A stretch of 64,000 bases of DNA from Solimonas fluminis (GTDB lineage Bacteria; Pseudomonadota; Gammaproteobacteria; Nevskiales; Nevskiaceae), in assembly GCF_002930645.1 (NCBI RefSeq), contig NZ_PSNW01000006.1, forward strand, positions 62,001-126,000, written 5' to 3'. Positions 51,810 through 60,551 of this stretch are shown one piece after another. Below the pieces are notes generated by a model, which worked only from the letters and a program-made list of their open reading frames with translations, searched no databases and was not told where the DNA came from. The translations under genes and the position numbers were made by a program. Numbering within the stretch: position 1 is the first letter of the stretch; every line of letters begins with the position of its first letter.

Positions 51810-52505
51810 TCACTTCTTCGGCAATGCCTTCTCGATGCGGCTGGCGATCTGGGACAGCCGCTCCATTTCCTGCTTCAGGCCGGGACCGGACGGCCTGGCG
51901 ATGCCCTCGCAGAGCAGCGCGGTGAGCTGTTCGGCCAGGGCGTCGATATCCAGTCCGCCGCGGCCGCAGATGTAGTTCCAGGTGCCATGCTCGATGCCGC
52001 CGTAGACCAGGTCGCGCAGCAGCGTGGCCGGCAGGTCGGCGCGGAATTCGCCGCTGCGCATGCCTTCCTCGACAACCTCGAGCAGGAACTGCGTGTAGCG
52101 GCGGTTCATGTCGTGCAGGTCCGAGCCGTGATAGTCCTGCTCGGAGCGCACCTCTCGGAACATCAGGCGGCAGAGCAGCGGGTAGTCGCGGATCGAGCGC
52201 AGGTGGCGCCAGACGAGCAGGCGCAGGCGGCCGCGCGCATCGCTGACCCCGGCGAGGTCGCGGGCGTAGTCGCCGAACATCTCCTCGTACCAGTGCTCCA
52301 GCACCTTGAGCAGCAGCTCGCGCTTGCTGGCGAAGTACTTGTAGATGGTGCCTTCGACCACGCCCATGCGGGCGGCGATCTCGGCCACCGCGGCGGCCTC
52401 GTAGCCCTTCTCGCAGAAGACATCGCGCGCCGCCCGCAGGATCTCGTCCACGCGCTGTTCGCGCGCGAGGCGGACCACCGGCTTCTTGGCGACGGTGCGA
52501 GTCAT
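51810..52505 (-). CDS. TetR/AcrR-family regulator
   Basis: This 231-residue regulator has the TetR HTH: RVDEILRAARDVFCEKGYEAAAVAEIAARMGVVEGTIYKYFASKRELLLKVLEHW (in pieces, residues 17-70), then helical ligand-binding sequence. It is embedded in the carboxylase operon, ending 4 bp before the biotin carboxylase start, and most likely regulates that operon in response to an acyl-CoA. Repeats lie directly upstream. The operator was not identified. Confidence 0.88.
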   Translation of the reverse strand: MTRTVAKKPVVRLAREQRVDEILRAARDVFCEKGYEAAAVAEIAARMGVVEGTIYKYFASKRELLLKVLEHWYEEMFGDYARDLAGVSDARGRLRLLVWRHLRSIRDYPLLCRLMFREVRSEQDYHGSDLHDMNRRYTQFLLEVVEEGMRSGEFRADLPATLLRDLVYGGIEHGTWNYICGRGGLDIDALAEQLTALLCEGIARPSGPGLKQEMERLSQIASRIEKALPKK

Positions 52506-52525
52506 CGGCTAAGCCTCGGCGCTCG

Positions 52526-52600
52526 CCCGTTCACCCTTCGACAGGCTCAGGGCGAACGGGCTGGGAGGACAGTCCGTTCGGGCTGCGCCTGTGGAAGCCT
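52526..52600. repeat. Dispersed palindromic repeat, inverted pair
   Basis: A copy of the GTTCGCCCTGAGCCTGTCGA family at 52526-52560 is itself a near-palindrome with arms CCCGTTC and GAACGGG. A degraded reverse-oriented copy follows at about 52571-52600 (GTTCGGGCTGCGCCTGTGGA). It sits between the AtuA-like gene and the TetR gene, inside the operon. Confidence 0.75.
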
Positions 52601-52633
52601 CGCGCGTAGCGCGTACCAAGGTCATCATGAGCA

Positions 52634-54391
52634 TCAGACCGCCAGGTCCGCCGGCACGTCGATCTCGAAGTCCATCAGCACCTGCGCCAGCATCTTGCCC
52701 TGCGGGTCGTAGCGCAGGCTGGCCATGCCGCCGCCGCCCAGCGCGCTGTGCATCAGGAAGTTGAAGCCGTTGAGCCCCGGAATCTCGAAGCGCTCGACCT
52801 TGCCCTCCACGAAGTGGGCAAAGTACTGCTTCACCGCGTCGGCGGTGAGCTGCCGCGCCAGCCAGGGCAGGTACTCCGGCTTGCGCGCCAGGATGCCGAT
52901 GTTGGCGGCATCGCCCTTGTCGCCCGAGCGGCCGTAGGCCAGCTTGATCAGCGGGACCTTCTTCGTCGGGCCCGCAGGGGCAGCGCCGGCAGAGGCCGGG
53001 GCGGGCAGGGCGGCGCCGTCGCCATAGGCCACGGGCGGGGCGGCAAAAGGCTTGCCGTCGACCTCGATCGGCAACTGGTCCTTTGGTACCAGGCAGGAGA
53101 ACAGGCGCACCAGCGGCGTCGGCGAGGGACGCCCGCCGGAGAAGCCGGTGATGCCCTGCGCCATGGCCGTGGCCGGCGGGATGAACTCGCGGCCGAAGAT
53201 CTCCAGCGCGTTCTTGTCGGCATGCTGCACGGCGAGCTTCAGGATCACCTCGCGCGCGTCGCGGCGGCGGCTGTTGGCGCCCCAGTTGGATTCGGCGCCC
53301 AGCACCTCGACGTCCGTGCGGTCGTAGTCGGCCAGGCCGCGCCTGGCGAACATGGCACGGGTACGCTTGAGGATGGCTGCCGCCACCGCCTCGGCCTTCT
53401 TCACCGCATCCACGCCGCCGATCATCATCGTGCCGGTGGTGCGGAAGCCGTCCTGGTAGGTGGCGGAGACCTTGTACTGCGAGGTCGGCGCGCGGCCCTT
53501 GGCGCCGCTGACTTCCACGCGGTTCTCGCCGACCTGGGTCAGCCGGAGGTGGCGCCAGTCGCAGGTCACGTCCGGCAGCAGGTAGGCGGAGGGGTCGCCG
53601 ATCTCGTAGACGATCTGCTCGGCCACCGTCTCCGGCACCACTCGGCCGCCGGTGTTGGCCGGCTTGGTGGCGATGAAGGAGCCGTCCGGCCGGCAGATGG
53701 CGATGGGGAAGCCCATGCGGTCCCAGTCGCCGGCGACCTTGTCCCAGTCGGTGCTGACGCCGCCGGTGGCCTGCGCGCCGCATTCCACCACATGGCCGGC
53801 GAGGCTGCCGGCGGAGAGCTTGTCGAACTCGTCGGCCTTCCACTGGAACTCGTGGATCAGCGCGCCCAGCACCACGGCGCTGTCGACGCAGCGGCCGGTC
53901 AGCACGATGTCGGCGCCGCCATCCAGGGCGGCCGCGATGGGGAAGGCCCCCAGGTAGGCGTTCATGCTCCAGAGCTTCGGCGGCATCGCCGTGCCGCTGA
54001 ACATCTCCTTGACACCCGCGAACTCCGCGGCGCGCGGCAGCAGGTCGTCACCCGTGACGATGGCCACCTTCAATTCGATGCCCAGGGCCTTGAGCTTTTC
54101 CTCGATCGCCGCCTTGCAGGCCTGCGGATTGACGCCGCCGGCATTGGTGACCACGCGGATGCCCTTTTCCTTGAGCCTGGGCGCCAGCGAGGCGACCACC
54201 GAGGGAAAGTCCGTGGCATAGCCGGTATTGGGGTCCTTGGCGCGGGCGCGCGCCAGCAGGCTCATGGTGATCTCGGCCAGGTAGTCCAGCACCAGGTAGT
54301 CGATCTCGCCGGAATCGACCAACTGCTTCGGGCCTTCCGCGGAATCGCCCCAGAAGCCAGCGCCGCAACCAATGCGTACTTCTTTTTTCAT
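52634..54391 (-). CDS. atuA: AtuA-like acyclic terpene utilization protein (DUF1446)
   Basis: This 585-residue protein matches the AtuA/DUF1446 family: RIGCGAGFWGDSAEGPKQLV, YLVLDYLAEITMSLLARARA, VVTNAGGVNPQACKAA, LTGRCVDSAVVLGAL and a C-terminal IKLAYGRSGDKGDAANIGI. AtuA is needed for growth on citronellol/geraniol-type terpenoids in Pseudomonas; its biochemical activity is unresolved. GGAGACATCAAG precedes the ATG at 54391. It follows a crotonase gene by 66 bp. Because only part of the Atu set is present, a related pathway is possible. Confidence 0.85.
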   Translation of the reverse strand: MKKEVRIGCGAGFWGDSAEGPKQLVDSGEIDYLVLDYLAEITMSLLARARAKDPNTGYATDFPSVVASLAPRLKEKGIRVVTNAGGVNPQACKAAIEEKLKALGIELKVAIVTGDDLLPRAAEFAGVKEMFSGTAMPPKLWSMNAYLGAFPIAAALDGGADIVLTGRCVDSAVVLGALIHEFQWKADEFDKLSAGSLAGHVVECGAQATGGVSTDWDKVAGDWDRMGFPIAICRPDGSFIATKPANTGGRVVPETVAEQIVYEIGDPSAYLLPDVTCDWRHLRLTQVGENRVEVSGAKGRAPTSQYKVSATYQDGFRTTGTMMIGGVDAVKKAEAVAAAILKRTRAMFARRGLADYDRTDVEVLGAESNWGANSRRRDAREVILKLAVQHADKNALEIFGREFIPPATAMAQGITGFSGGRPSPTPLVRLFSCLVPKDQLPIEVDGKPFAAPPVAYGDGAALPAPASAGAAPAGPTKKVPLIKLAYGRSGDKGDAANIGILARKPEYLPWLARQLTADAVKQYFAHFVEGKVERFEIPGLNGFNFLMHSALGGGGMASLRYDPQGKMLAQVLMDFEIDVPADLAV

Positions 54392-54418
54392 CTTGATGTC
54401 TCCACGGACTCTCTGTGT

Positions 54419-54444
54419 CCGTTCGCCCTGAGCCTGTCGAAGGG
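54419..54444. repeat. Dispersed repeat copy between crotonase and atuA
   Basis: A single copy of CCGTTCGCCCTGAGCCTGTC (continuing GAAGGG) lies in the 66-bp gap. It is the best-conserved member of the family in this window. Confidence 0.75.
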
Positions 54445-54457
54445 TTTGCGGGCTGAA

Positions 54458-55240
54458 TCAGTTACCCGTGAAATTCGCCGGACGCTTCTCCTGGAAGGCC
54501 GCCATGCCTTCCTTGGCGTCTTCGGTGCTGGACATCACCGGCACCATGGCCTGGGCGAACTCCAGGGACTCGCGCAGGCTCATGTCGCGCATCGCGTTGT
54601 AGGCCTGCTTGCCCAGGCGGATCGCCGTGGGCGATTTGTCGGTGACGCGGGCCAGCAGCCAGTCCAGCTTGGCGTCCAGTTCGGCACGGGGCACCACGTA
54701 GTTCACCACGCCCCAGTCCAGCGCATCCTGGGCGCTGAACTGCTCGCCGGTGATGCACATCTCCTGCAGCTTACGCGGCGGCAGGATGCGCAGCATGTAG
54801 GGCAGGATCATCATCGGCGTGACGCCGATCTTGGATTCCGTGGTGCCGATGCGGATATCGTCGGCGGCGATCGCCATGTCGCAGGCGCAGAGGATGCCGA
54901 AGCCGCCGGCCATGACGTGGCCATTGACGCGGGCGATCACCGGCAGGGTGCATTCCTGCAGGCGCTTGAACAGGTCCACGATGTAGTGCTTGGGGCGCGA
55001 GAAGTCGACGGCGAAGGCGAAGCCCTTGGCGTTCTTGGCCAGGTCCGCGCCGGCGCAGAAGGCCTTGTCGCCGGCACCGGTCAGCACGATGGCCTTCACC
55101 TCGCCGCCGCTCTGGGCGTCGGCGATGGCCTTGTCGATGGTCCGCACGACCTGCTCGTTGAGGGCGTTGCGGCGCTCCTCGCGGTTGATGGTGATCCACA
55201 GCACCGCGCCGCGGCGTTCGACAAGGACGGGTTCAGACAT
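54458..55240 (-). CDS. Enoyl-CoA hydratase/isomerase (crotonase)
   Basis: This 260-residue crotonase has an oxyanion-forming AFCAGADLAKNAKG motif and the second turn NGHVMAGGFGILCACDMAIAADD, followed by IGTTESKIGVTPMMILP. It hydrates or isomerises enoyl-CoA in a catabolic pathway, and AtuE-like hydration of the carboxylated enoyl-CoA is a plausible role here. GGAGAAGCTC precedes the ATG at 55240. It probably is the first gene of the atuA operon, after a 165-bp gap. Confidence 0.87.
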   Translation of the reverse strand: MSEPVLVERRGAVLWITINREERRNALNEQVVRTIDKAIADAQSGGEVKAIVLTGAGDKAFCAGADLAKNAKGFAFAVDFSRPKHYIVDLFKRLQECTLPVIARVNGHVMAGGFGILCACDMAIAADDIRIGTTESKIGVTPMMILPYMLRILPPRKLQEMCITGEQFSAQDALDWGVVNYVVPRAELDAKLDWLLARVTDKSPTAIRLGKQAYNAMRDMSLRESLEFAQAMVPVMSSTEDAKEGMAAFQEKRPANFTGN

Positions 55241-55269
55241 GAGCTTCTCCAGGGGATGTTTCGGGATGA

Positions 55270-55361
55270 GTCCGCCTCAATCCTAGGCGGACAGGCCGCC
55301 CGGGCAGCCCACCCCGGCATTTCCGGCAAGGTTAGGCAGGCCTTGGTGAGTCTGCCTCACC
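55270..55361. promoter_or_regulatory. Palindromes upstream of the crotonase/atuA operon
   Basis: The gap between the MFS stop and the crotonase start holds GTCCGCCT-CAATCCT-AGGCGGAC (55270-55292), a perfect 8-bp inverted repeat. Next to it is the smaller GGTGAG-TCTGC-CTCACC (55345-55361). The first lies 30 bp before the crotonase start and could be an operator, perhaps for the TetR regulator of the operon. The second may be part of the MFS terminator. Confidence 0.45.
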
Positions 55362-55405
55362 CGTTTGTGCGAGATGCCCCGCGAAGCAGGATTTTCCCTT
55401 TGTGT

Positions 55406-56635
55406 TCAGGCGCTTGCGGCCTGTGGAAGAGGGCGTGCCTCGCGGATCGGCAGGTTGGCCGCCGCGGCCAGCAGGGCGAAGGCGATGTCGGCGGTCCACA
55501 TCCAGTTGTAGTCGCCGAAGCGCGTGATCGTGAGACCGCCCAGCCAGGCCCCGAAGAAGCCGCCGATCTGGTGCGACAGCAGGGTCAGGCCGAACAGGGT
55601 GGCGAGGTACCGGGTGCCGAACAGCTTGCCGACCAGGCCCGCGGTCGGCGGCACCGTGGCCAGCCAGGTGAAGCCCAGCGCGGCGGCGAAGACGTAGAAG
55701 GTCAGCGCCGTGCGAGGCGACAGCAGGTAGACCGCGATCATCAGGGCACGGCTGGCGTAGATCGCGGCCAGCAGCCATTTCATGCGGTAGCGCTGGCCCA
55801 GGGCACCGGCCGTCAGGCTGCCGGCGATGTTGAACAGGCCGATCAGCGCCAGGGACACGGCCGACACGCTGGCCGGCAGGCCGCAGAGCGCGACCTCGCC
55901 GGGCAGGTGCGTCACCAGGAAGGCGATGTGCAGCCCGCAGGTGAAGAAGCCCAGGTGCAGGCACCAGTAGCTGCGGTCGGCGAAGGCCGCGCGCACCGCG
56001 CGGCCCAGGCCGGGGTCGGTTTCCGCCGGAGCGGGCGCCGCATCGGCGGGCGCGGGCGGCGCGCGCAGGTAGCGCGCCAGCGGCAGCGTCAGCAGGGCGC
56101 CGGCCGCCAGCGTGAACATGGCCGCCGCCCAGCCGGCGAAGGCGATCACCGCCTGCGTGATCGGTGCGAACAGGAACTGGCCGAAGGATCCCCCGGCATT
56201 GATGAAACCGGCGGCGAAGGGTCGGCGCTGCGGCGGCAGCAGGCGCGAGGTGGCGCCGATCAGGATCGAGAAGCTGCCGGCGCCCGCGCCGGCCGCGGAC
56301 AGCAGGCCCAGCGAGAGCAGCAGGCCCCATTGCCCGGGCAGCAAGGGCGCCAGCACCAGTCCGCCGGCCAGCATCAGGCCGCCGAGCTGCACCACGCCCA
56401 CCGAGCCGCGGCGGTCGGCATACATGCCGAACAGCGGCTGGGCCACGCCCCACATGAGCTGGCCCACGGCGAGGGCAAAGCTGATCGAGACGATCGACAG
56501 CCCGCTGCTGTCATGGATCGGCATCACGAAAAGCCCCAGCGACTGCCGCACGCCCATGGTCAGCGTCAGGATCGTCGCGGCGACGATCATCAGCAGCCAG
56601 GCGGCGCGGGCACCGGAGTCCGGGGTCTGGGTCAT
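55406..56635 (-). CDS. MFS transporter (NNP/oxalate-formate-antiporter-like group)
   Basis: This 409-residue protein has 12 predicted helices in two halves with a central loop (residues near 196-220). MFS marks include GVAQPLFGMYADRRGSVGVV (A-motif-like, loop 2-3). The helix sequence GAGAGSFSILIGATSRLLPPQRRPF in the fourth to fifth helix region recalls the monocarboxylate/oxalate group. It probably moves an organic acid or related compound across the inner membrane. The gene is 165 bp upstream of the crotonase operon. Confidence 0.85.
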   Translation of the reverse strand: MTQTPDSGARAAWLLMIVAATILTLTMGVRQSLGLFVMPIHDSSGLSIVSISFALAVGQLMWGVAQPLFGMYADRRGSVGVVQLGGLMLAGGLVLAPLLPGQWGLLLSLGLLSAAGAGAGSFSILIGATSRLLPPQRRPFAAGFINAGGSFGQFLFAPITQAVIAFAGWAAAMFTLAAGALLTLPLARYLRAPPAPADAAPAPAETDPGLGRAVRAAFADRSYWCLHLGFFTCGLHIAFLVTHLPGEVALCGLPASVSAVSLALIGLFNIAGSLTAGALGQRYRMKWLLAAIYASRALMIAVYLLSPRTALTFYVFAAALGFTWLATVPPTAGLVGKLFGTRYLATLFGLTLLSHQIGGFFGAWLGGLTITRFGDYNWMWTADIAFALLAAAANLPIREARPLPQAASA

Positions 56636-56654
56636 GGTGCCGCCATCGTATCGC

Positions 56655-57644
56655 CTAGGGCGCGATCTTCTCCATCATCTGCGGCAGCGCCCACTCGAAG
56701 CCGTCGAGGAAGCAGGGCCAGTCGTGGTAGCCCGGACCGTAGAACAGCGTGCGCGTGTCCACGCCGGCCGCCTGCGTGGCCTGTGCCAGGCTCATGCTCT
56801 GCAGCAGCACCAGCGGCTCGATCAGGTAGTAGGGCGGCGCAACCGCGCCATGCGGCCCGCCGGGCAGGCCATTGCCGCTGCTGATCAGGATGCGCATGCC
56901 GGCCATCCCGGCGACATTCGTGCCGGGGTCCTGCTCCTGCCAGCGGGACCAGTTCGTCAGCGGGTCGCCCCAGATCGGGCCGTCGGGCGTGCCGGCGACG
57001 GGATTGCCGAGGAAGCTGTAGAGCGCGCTGACCCGGTCCAGGTGCAGGAAGTCCACCGGCGAGGAGAAGGATGCGGCCGCCTCGAACAGGCCCGGGTGCC
57101 TGGCCGAGTAGATCATCGAGCCGTAGCCGCCCATGGAGGGTCCGGCGATGGCGCGATGCCCGTCACCCAGCCCTCGCAGTCGCTGCTCGACGAAGGGCAT
57201 CACCACGCCGATGTGGTAGGTCTCCCACTGGAAGGAGCCGTCCTGCCAGTCGGAGTACCATCCGGCATGGCCGCCGCCGCCATCCGGCATGACCGCGATC
57301 ACCTCCAGGTCCTTCAGGTATTCCATCGCCCGGCCCCGGCGCGTCCAGGATGTGTAGTCGCCCGGCGCGTCGTGCAGCAGGTAGAGCAGGGGGTAGCGCT
57401 TGCCGGAAACGGCGTAGCTCTCGGGGACGATCACGCGCACGCGGTTGTCGGTGACGGTCACGCCCTCCGGCAGAGGCACGGCGAACTCGAAGCAGCGCGG
57501 CGCCGGGCAGGCGTCGTCGTCCACGGCGTAGGCATCCCGCGGCAGGCCGTCCGCGCCCGGGCTGTCCCCGCCGCCGTCGCTGCTGCCGCAGGCTGCCAGC
57601 AGGGCGGCAGCCACCAGGCCTGAGGCCCTGGATATGGTTTTCAT
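56655..57644 (-). CDS. Esterase family lipoprotein (esterase D/tributyrin-like fold)
   Basis: This 329-residue lipoprotein has a lipobox LLAAC (Cys19) and SSDGGG linker. The esterase domain shows YLLHDAPGDYTSW, GGGGHAGWYSDW and the elbow IAGPSMGGYGSMIY (catalytic Ser), with His in YGPGYHDWPCFLDGF. The fold resembles the mycolyl-transferase/esterase D group that cleaves acyl esters outside the cytoplasm. It is 19 bp from the MFS gene, same strand but upstream in transcription. Confidence 0.85.
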   Translation of the reverse strand: MKTISRASGLVAAALLAACGSSDGGGDSPGADGLPRDAYAVDDDACPAPRCFEFAVPLPEGVTVTDNRVRVIVPESYAVSGKRYPLLYLLHDAPGDYTSWTRRGRAMEYLKDLEVIAVMPDGGGGHAGWYSDWQDGSFQWETYHIGVVMPFVEQRLRGLGDGHRAIAGPSMGGYGSMIYSARHPGLFEAAASFSSPVDFLHLDRVSALYSFLGNPVAGTPDGPIWGDPLTNWSRWQEQDPGTNVAGMAGMRILISSGNGLPGGPHGAVAPPYYLIEPLVLLQSMSLAQATQAAGVDTRTLFYGPGYHDWPCFLDGFEWALPQMMEKIAP

Positions 57645-57724
57645 GTGATCCCCTCTCGCCGGGGATCATAGGACCGGGCGCATCCCGGGGGACTGGTAAA
57701 TCCAGATGCCCCCCGCCGGAGGGG

Positions 57725-58081
57725 TCAGCTCTCGGAGCAGACCCCGGTCTCGCGCAGTTCCACCGTAGCCCATTCGACCGCCGGGCAGGCCTGGGCGATG
57801 GCCAGGGCCTGGTCGCGGCTGCAGTCCAGCAGGAAGAAGCCGCCGACCATTTCCTTGGCCTCCGCGAAAGGGCCGTCGAACTGGCGGCGCTGGCCATCCC
57901 GGGTCTCGATGCGCAGGGCCTGCCGGTGCGTGGGCAGCAGCGATTCGCAGGCCTTCAAAACGCCGCGTGCCTGCAGTTCGCCGCCGAAGCTTTCCATCAG
58001 CTGCTGGTGGCGTTGCTTCTGCTCCGCGCTGCGGCTGCTGCGCCAGCCGGGTTGCTCGATGATCAGCAGGACATGGGCCAT
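57725..58081 (-). CDS. YciI/DGPF-domain protein
   Basis: This 118-residue protein has the YCII-related fold, with the DGPF signature in RRQFDGPFAEAKEMVGGFFLLDC. It has an N-terminal AHVLLIIEQPGWR strand and a C-terminal AVEWATVELRETG strand. DGPF proteins occur next to ECF sigma factors in some genomes; none is seen here. Function is unknown. The ATG at 58081 lies at the conserved first strand. It lies 61 bp after the kinase gene stop. Confidence 0.83.
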   Translation of the reverse strand: MAHVLLIIEQPGWRSSRSAEQKQRHQQLMESFGGELQARGVLKACESLLPTHRQALRIETRDGQRRQFDGPFAEAKEMVGGFFLLDCSRDQALAIAQACPAVEWATVELRETGVCSES

Positions 58082-58142
58082 GAACGGCTCCGGATGGGGG
58101 AGGCCGATCTTATACCGCTCGAGGGGGTGCTGTGCCGGGGAG

Positions 58143-60449
58143 CTAGCGCGCCTGCCGGATCGCCAGCACCGCCTGGTTGCGCAGCGTGTGCAGCAGCGAC
58201 AGCGCCTTGTCGGAGACGGCGATGGCGCCCGGCCGGTCGGCATCGGCATAGATCATCGCGGCCGGGCTGCCGCGCACGCTCATCGGGAATACCAGGAAGC
58301 TGGGCGCGTCCACCTGTTCCAGGTACCAGGGCGGCAGGCGCGTGCGCACCTTGGCTTCGCCGGCGTCGCGGATCAGCACGTCGGAATCCTTGGCCAGGAT
58401 CAGGTTGAACAGGTCCTGCCCCCCGAGCGTGAACTCGAAGCGCCGGGCCAGTTCGTCGCAGCCGCTGCCGAAGCCGAAGCGTCCGCGCATGATCGGGCGG
58501 TGCTCGTCGCGCAGGCACATCAGCACGCGCCGCACCCGCGTCGCGCGGTACACCGTCTCGGCGACGATCCGCAGCAGGTCCGCCAGCGGCAGGTCCTCCA
58601 GCAAGGCCTTGCTGATGTCCTGGATGCCGGAGGCGAGGATGGCCTCGGCGTCGCCCGCGGCTTCCAGCGCGGCGGCCGCCGTGTCGTCCACGCGCAGCTC
58701 GCAGGTCGCCGGCGGGATCGCCGCGGACGGCGGCGCATCCGAAAGCTTCTGGCCGATGCGGCTGCGCGCAAGGTCGATGCCCAGCGTGCCGGACAGGTCC
58801 GCCAGTCCCAGGGCGGCACGCCGGAAGGCCTCGCCCAGTTCGCGCTCGCCCAGGCCCAGGCTGCTGTGGAAGCGCGCCGCCAGGGCCGTCATCGTGCTGC
58901 CGCGGTCGCCGCCCGCGTCGAGCATCGCGCAGGCCTCGCCGGCGCAGGCGCTGAGCAGGCGCAACTGCTCCTCCGCGGAGCGTGCCGCCGCCGGCTTGCC
59001 CTCCGGCAGGCGCTGCATGCTGTGGATGATCGGCTCGGGGAACCCCCAGCTGCGCGCCACGCCGATGCCGAGGTCCTGGTAGCTGATGCCCAGCACGCGC
59101 AGCGCGGCGGCATCCGGGGTGCAGCCTTCGGCCGCCACCAGCTTGCCGATGGTCTCGGCCTCTTCCCAGAAATAATAGTGCGCCAGCAGCCGGCCCAGGT
59201 CGTGGAACAGGGCGCAGATGAAGGCCTCCTCGGCACGGCCCGGCAGCAGGCAGGCGCCCAGTTCGCGCGCCAGCATGCCGCCCAGGTTGCTGCGCAGGAA
59301 CTCCTCGCGCAGCACCGCCGCCTGCTTGCGGTCGCCGATGTGCTCGAACAGCATCAGCGAGATGGCCAGGCTGCGCACGGTATCGAAGCCCAGCATCACG
59401 ATGGCGCGCGAGACGGTGCGGATGCGCTCGCCGGAACGGTTCGGGTAGTAGGCCGAGTTGACCAGCCTCAGCATCTTGTTGGTCAGCGCGAAGTCCTTGA
59501 GGATCGCATTGGACAGCTTCTGGACATCCGCCTTGTCCGACGCGGCCAGTCGCTGGATCGCGTTGATGGCACTGGACATGGCGGGGAAGTCGCTCTTGAC
59601 CTTCATGCGCCGCAGCAGGAACTCCAGCGTGCTCTGCCGGCCGCCGTCGCCGGCATCCGCCACGGCCGGCTTCAGGTAGGCCTGCAGCGCTTCGCGCATC
59701 TGCGCGGCGCTGGCGTAGCGCAGCGCCGGCTCCCGTGCCGCGGCCTTGGCGACGATGTCCTGCAGCCGTGGGTCCACCGCCGGCTCCGCCGGGAACTGCA
59801 GCGGCATGTTGGCCAGCTGGTGGATCGCCTGGAGCGCACCGTCGCCCTGCACGGCGCGACGTCCGCTGAGCATCTCGTAGAGCACCAGTCCGGCGGCGAA
59901 GATGTCGTACTGCGGGCCCGCCTGGCGCGTGTGCACGTACTCGGGCGCCATGTAGGCCGGCGTCCCCACCAGGCCCTCGTCGGTGCCGCCCGCTGCGCGG
60001 CTGGCGATGCCGAAGTCCATCACCCGCGGCTTGCCGTCCGGCTCCACCAGGATGTTGCTGGGCTTGAGATCGCGGTGGACGATACCCTGCGCATGGGCCT
60101 GTTCCAGTGCCTCCAGCACGCCCACCATCAGTTCCGCCGCCCGTCGGGCCGGCAGGGCGCCCTGCGCCAGCTGCTGCTGCAGGGTCTGGCCCGCCACGTA
60201 TTCGAACACCAGGTGCGGCTGGCCGTCCTGCTCGCCCATGTCGAAGATCGGCACGATATTGGGGTGGCGCAGGCGGCTGACGTGGCGCGCCTCGGCCTGC
60301 GGCCGGGCCGCCGGCCCGCCGCGCGAAGGCAGCAGACGCTTGATGGCGACCTCCCGCTGCAGGTCCGGGTCCCAGGCCAGGTAGACACGGCTTTGCGCAC
60401 CCTGCCCGAGCAGGCGCCGAACCTCGAACTTGCCGATTGTCTGGCCCAT
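58143..60449 (-). CDS. Serine/threonine kinase-HDOD-GAF signalling protein
   Basis: This 768-residue protein has an N-terminal protein kinase: GQGAQSRVYLA (loop, residues 15-25), Lys37, HRDLKPSN (Asp127), DFG at 145-147 and APE at 168-170. Then an HDOD domain (about residues 285-490, with DFALTNKMLRLVNSAYYP and ALFHDLGRLLAHYYF), and a C-terminal GAF domain (about 610-768). No transmembrane helix separates them. HDOD and GAF parts are common in c-di-GMP and sensory regulation. The fusion suggests phosphorylation-linked sensing; partners are unknown. Confidence 0.9.
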   Translation of the reverse strand: MGQTIGKFEVRRLLGQGAQSRVYLAWDPDLQREVAIKRLLPSRGGPAARPQAEARHVSRLRHPNIVPIFDMGEQDGQPHLVFEYVAGQTLQQQLAQGALPARRAAELMVGVLEALEQAHAQGIVHRDLKPSNILVEPDGKPRVMDFGIASRAAGGTDEGLVGTPAYMAPEYVHTRQAGPQYDIFAAGLVLYEMLSGRRAVQGDGALQAIHQLANMPLQFPAEPAVDPRLQDIVAKAAAREPALRYASAAQMREALQAYLKPAVADAGDGGRQSTLEFLLRRMKVKSDFPAMSSAINAIQRLAASDKADVQKLSNAILKDFALTNKMLRLVNSAYYPNRSGERIRTVSRAIVMLGFDTVRSLAISLMLFEHIGDRKQAAVLREEFLRSNLGGMLARELGACLLPGRAEEAFICALFHDLGRLLAHYYFWEEAETIGKLVAAEGCTPDAAALRVLGISYQDLGIGVARSWGFPEPIIHSMQRLPEGKPAAARSAEEQLRLLSACAGEACAMLDAGGDRGSTMTALAARFHSSLGLGERELGEAFRRAALGLADLSGTLGIDLARSRIGQKLSDAPPSAAIPPATCELRVDDTAAAALEAAGDAEAILASGIQDISKALLEDLPLADLLRIVAETVYRATRVRRVLMCLRDEHRPIMRGRFGFGSGCDELARRFEFTLGGQDLFNLILAKDSDVLIRDAGEAKVRTRLPPWYLEQVDAPSFLVFPMSVRGSPAAMIYADADRPGAIAVSDKALSLLHTLRNQAVLAIRQAR

Positions 60450-60551
60450 GGTGGCCCATCTATCGGCCAGGGTGAGCGGAACTTCAGTCCCGGCGGACGA
60501 GCGGCAGGGCCCCGGCTATAGTGCCGCCTTTCCATCACCCGGCTGCCCCGC

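Noticed and set aside
52748-56884. Open plus-strand frame of more than 1300 codons opposite the AtuA, crotonase and MFS genes
   Set aside because: High GC content depletes stop codons and leaves long antisense frames. The minus-strand genes have family motifs and start signals; this frame has none.
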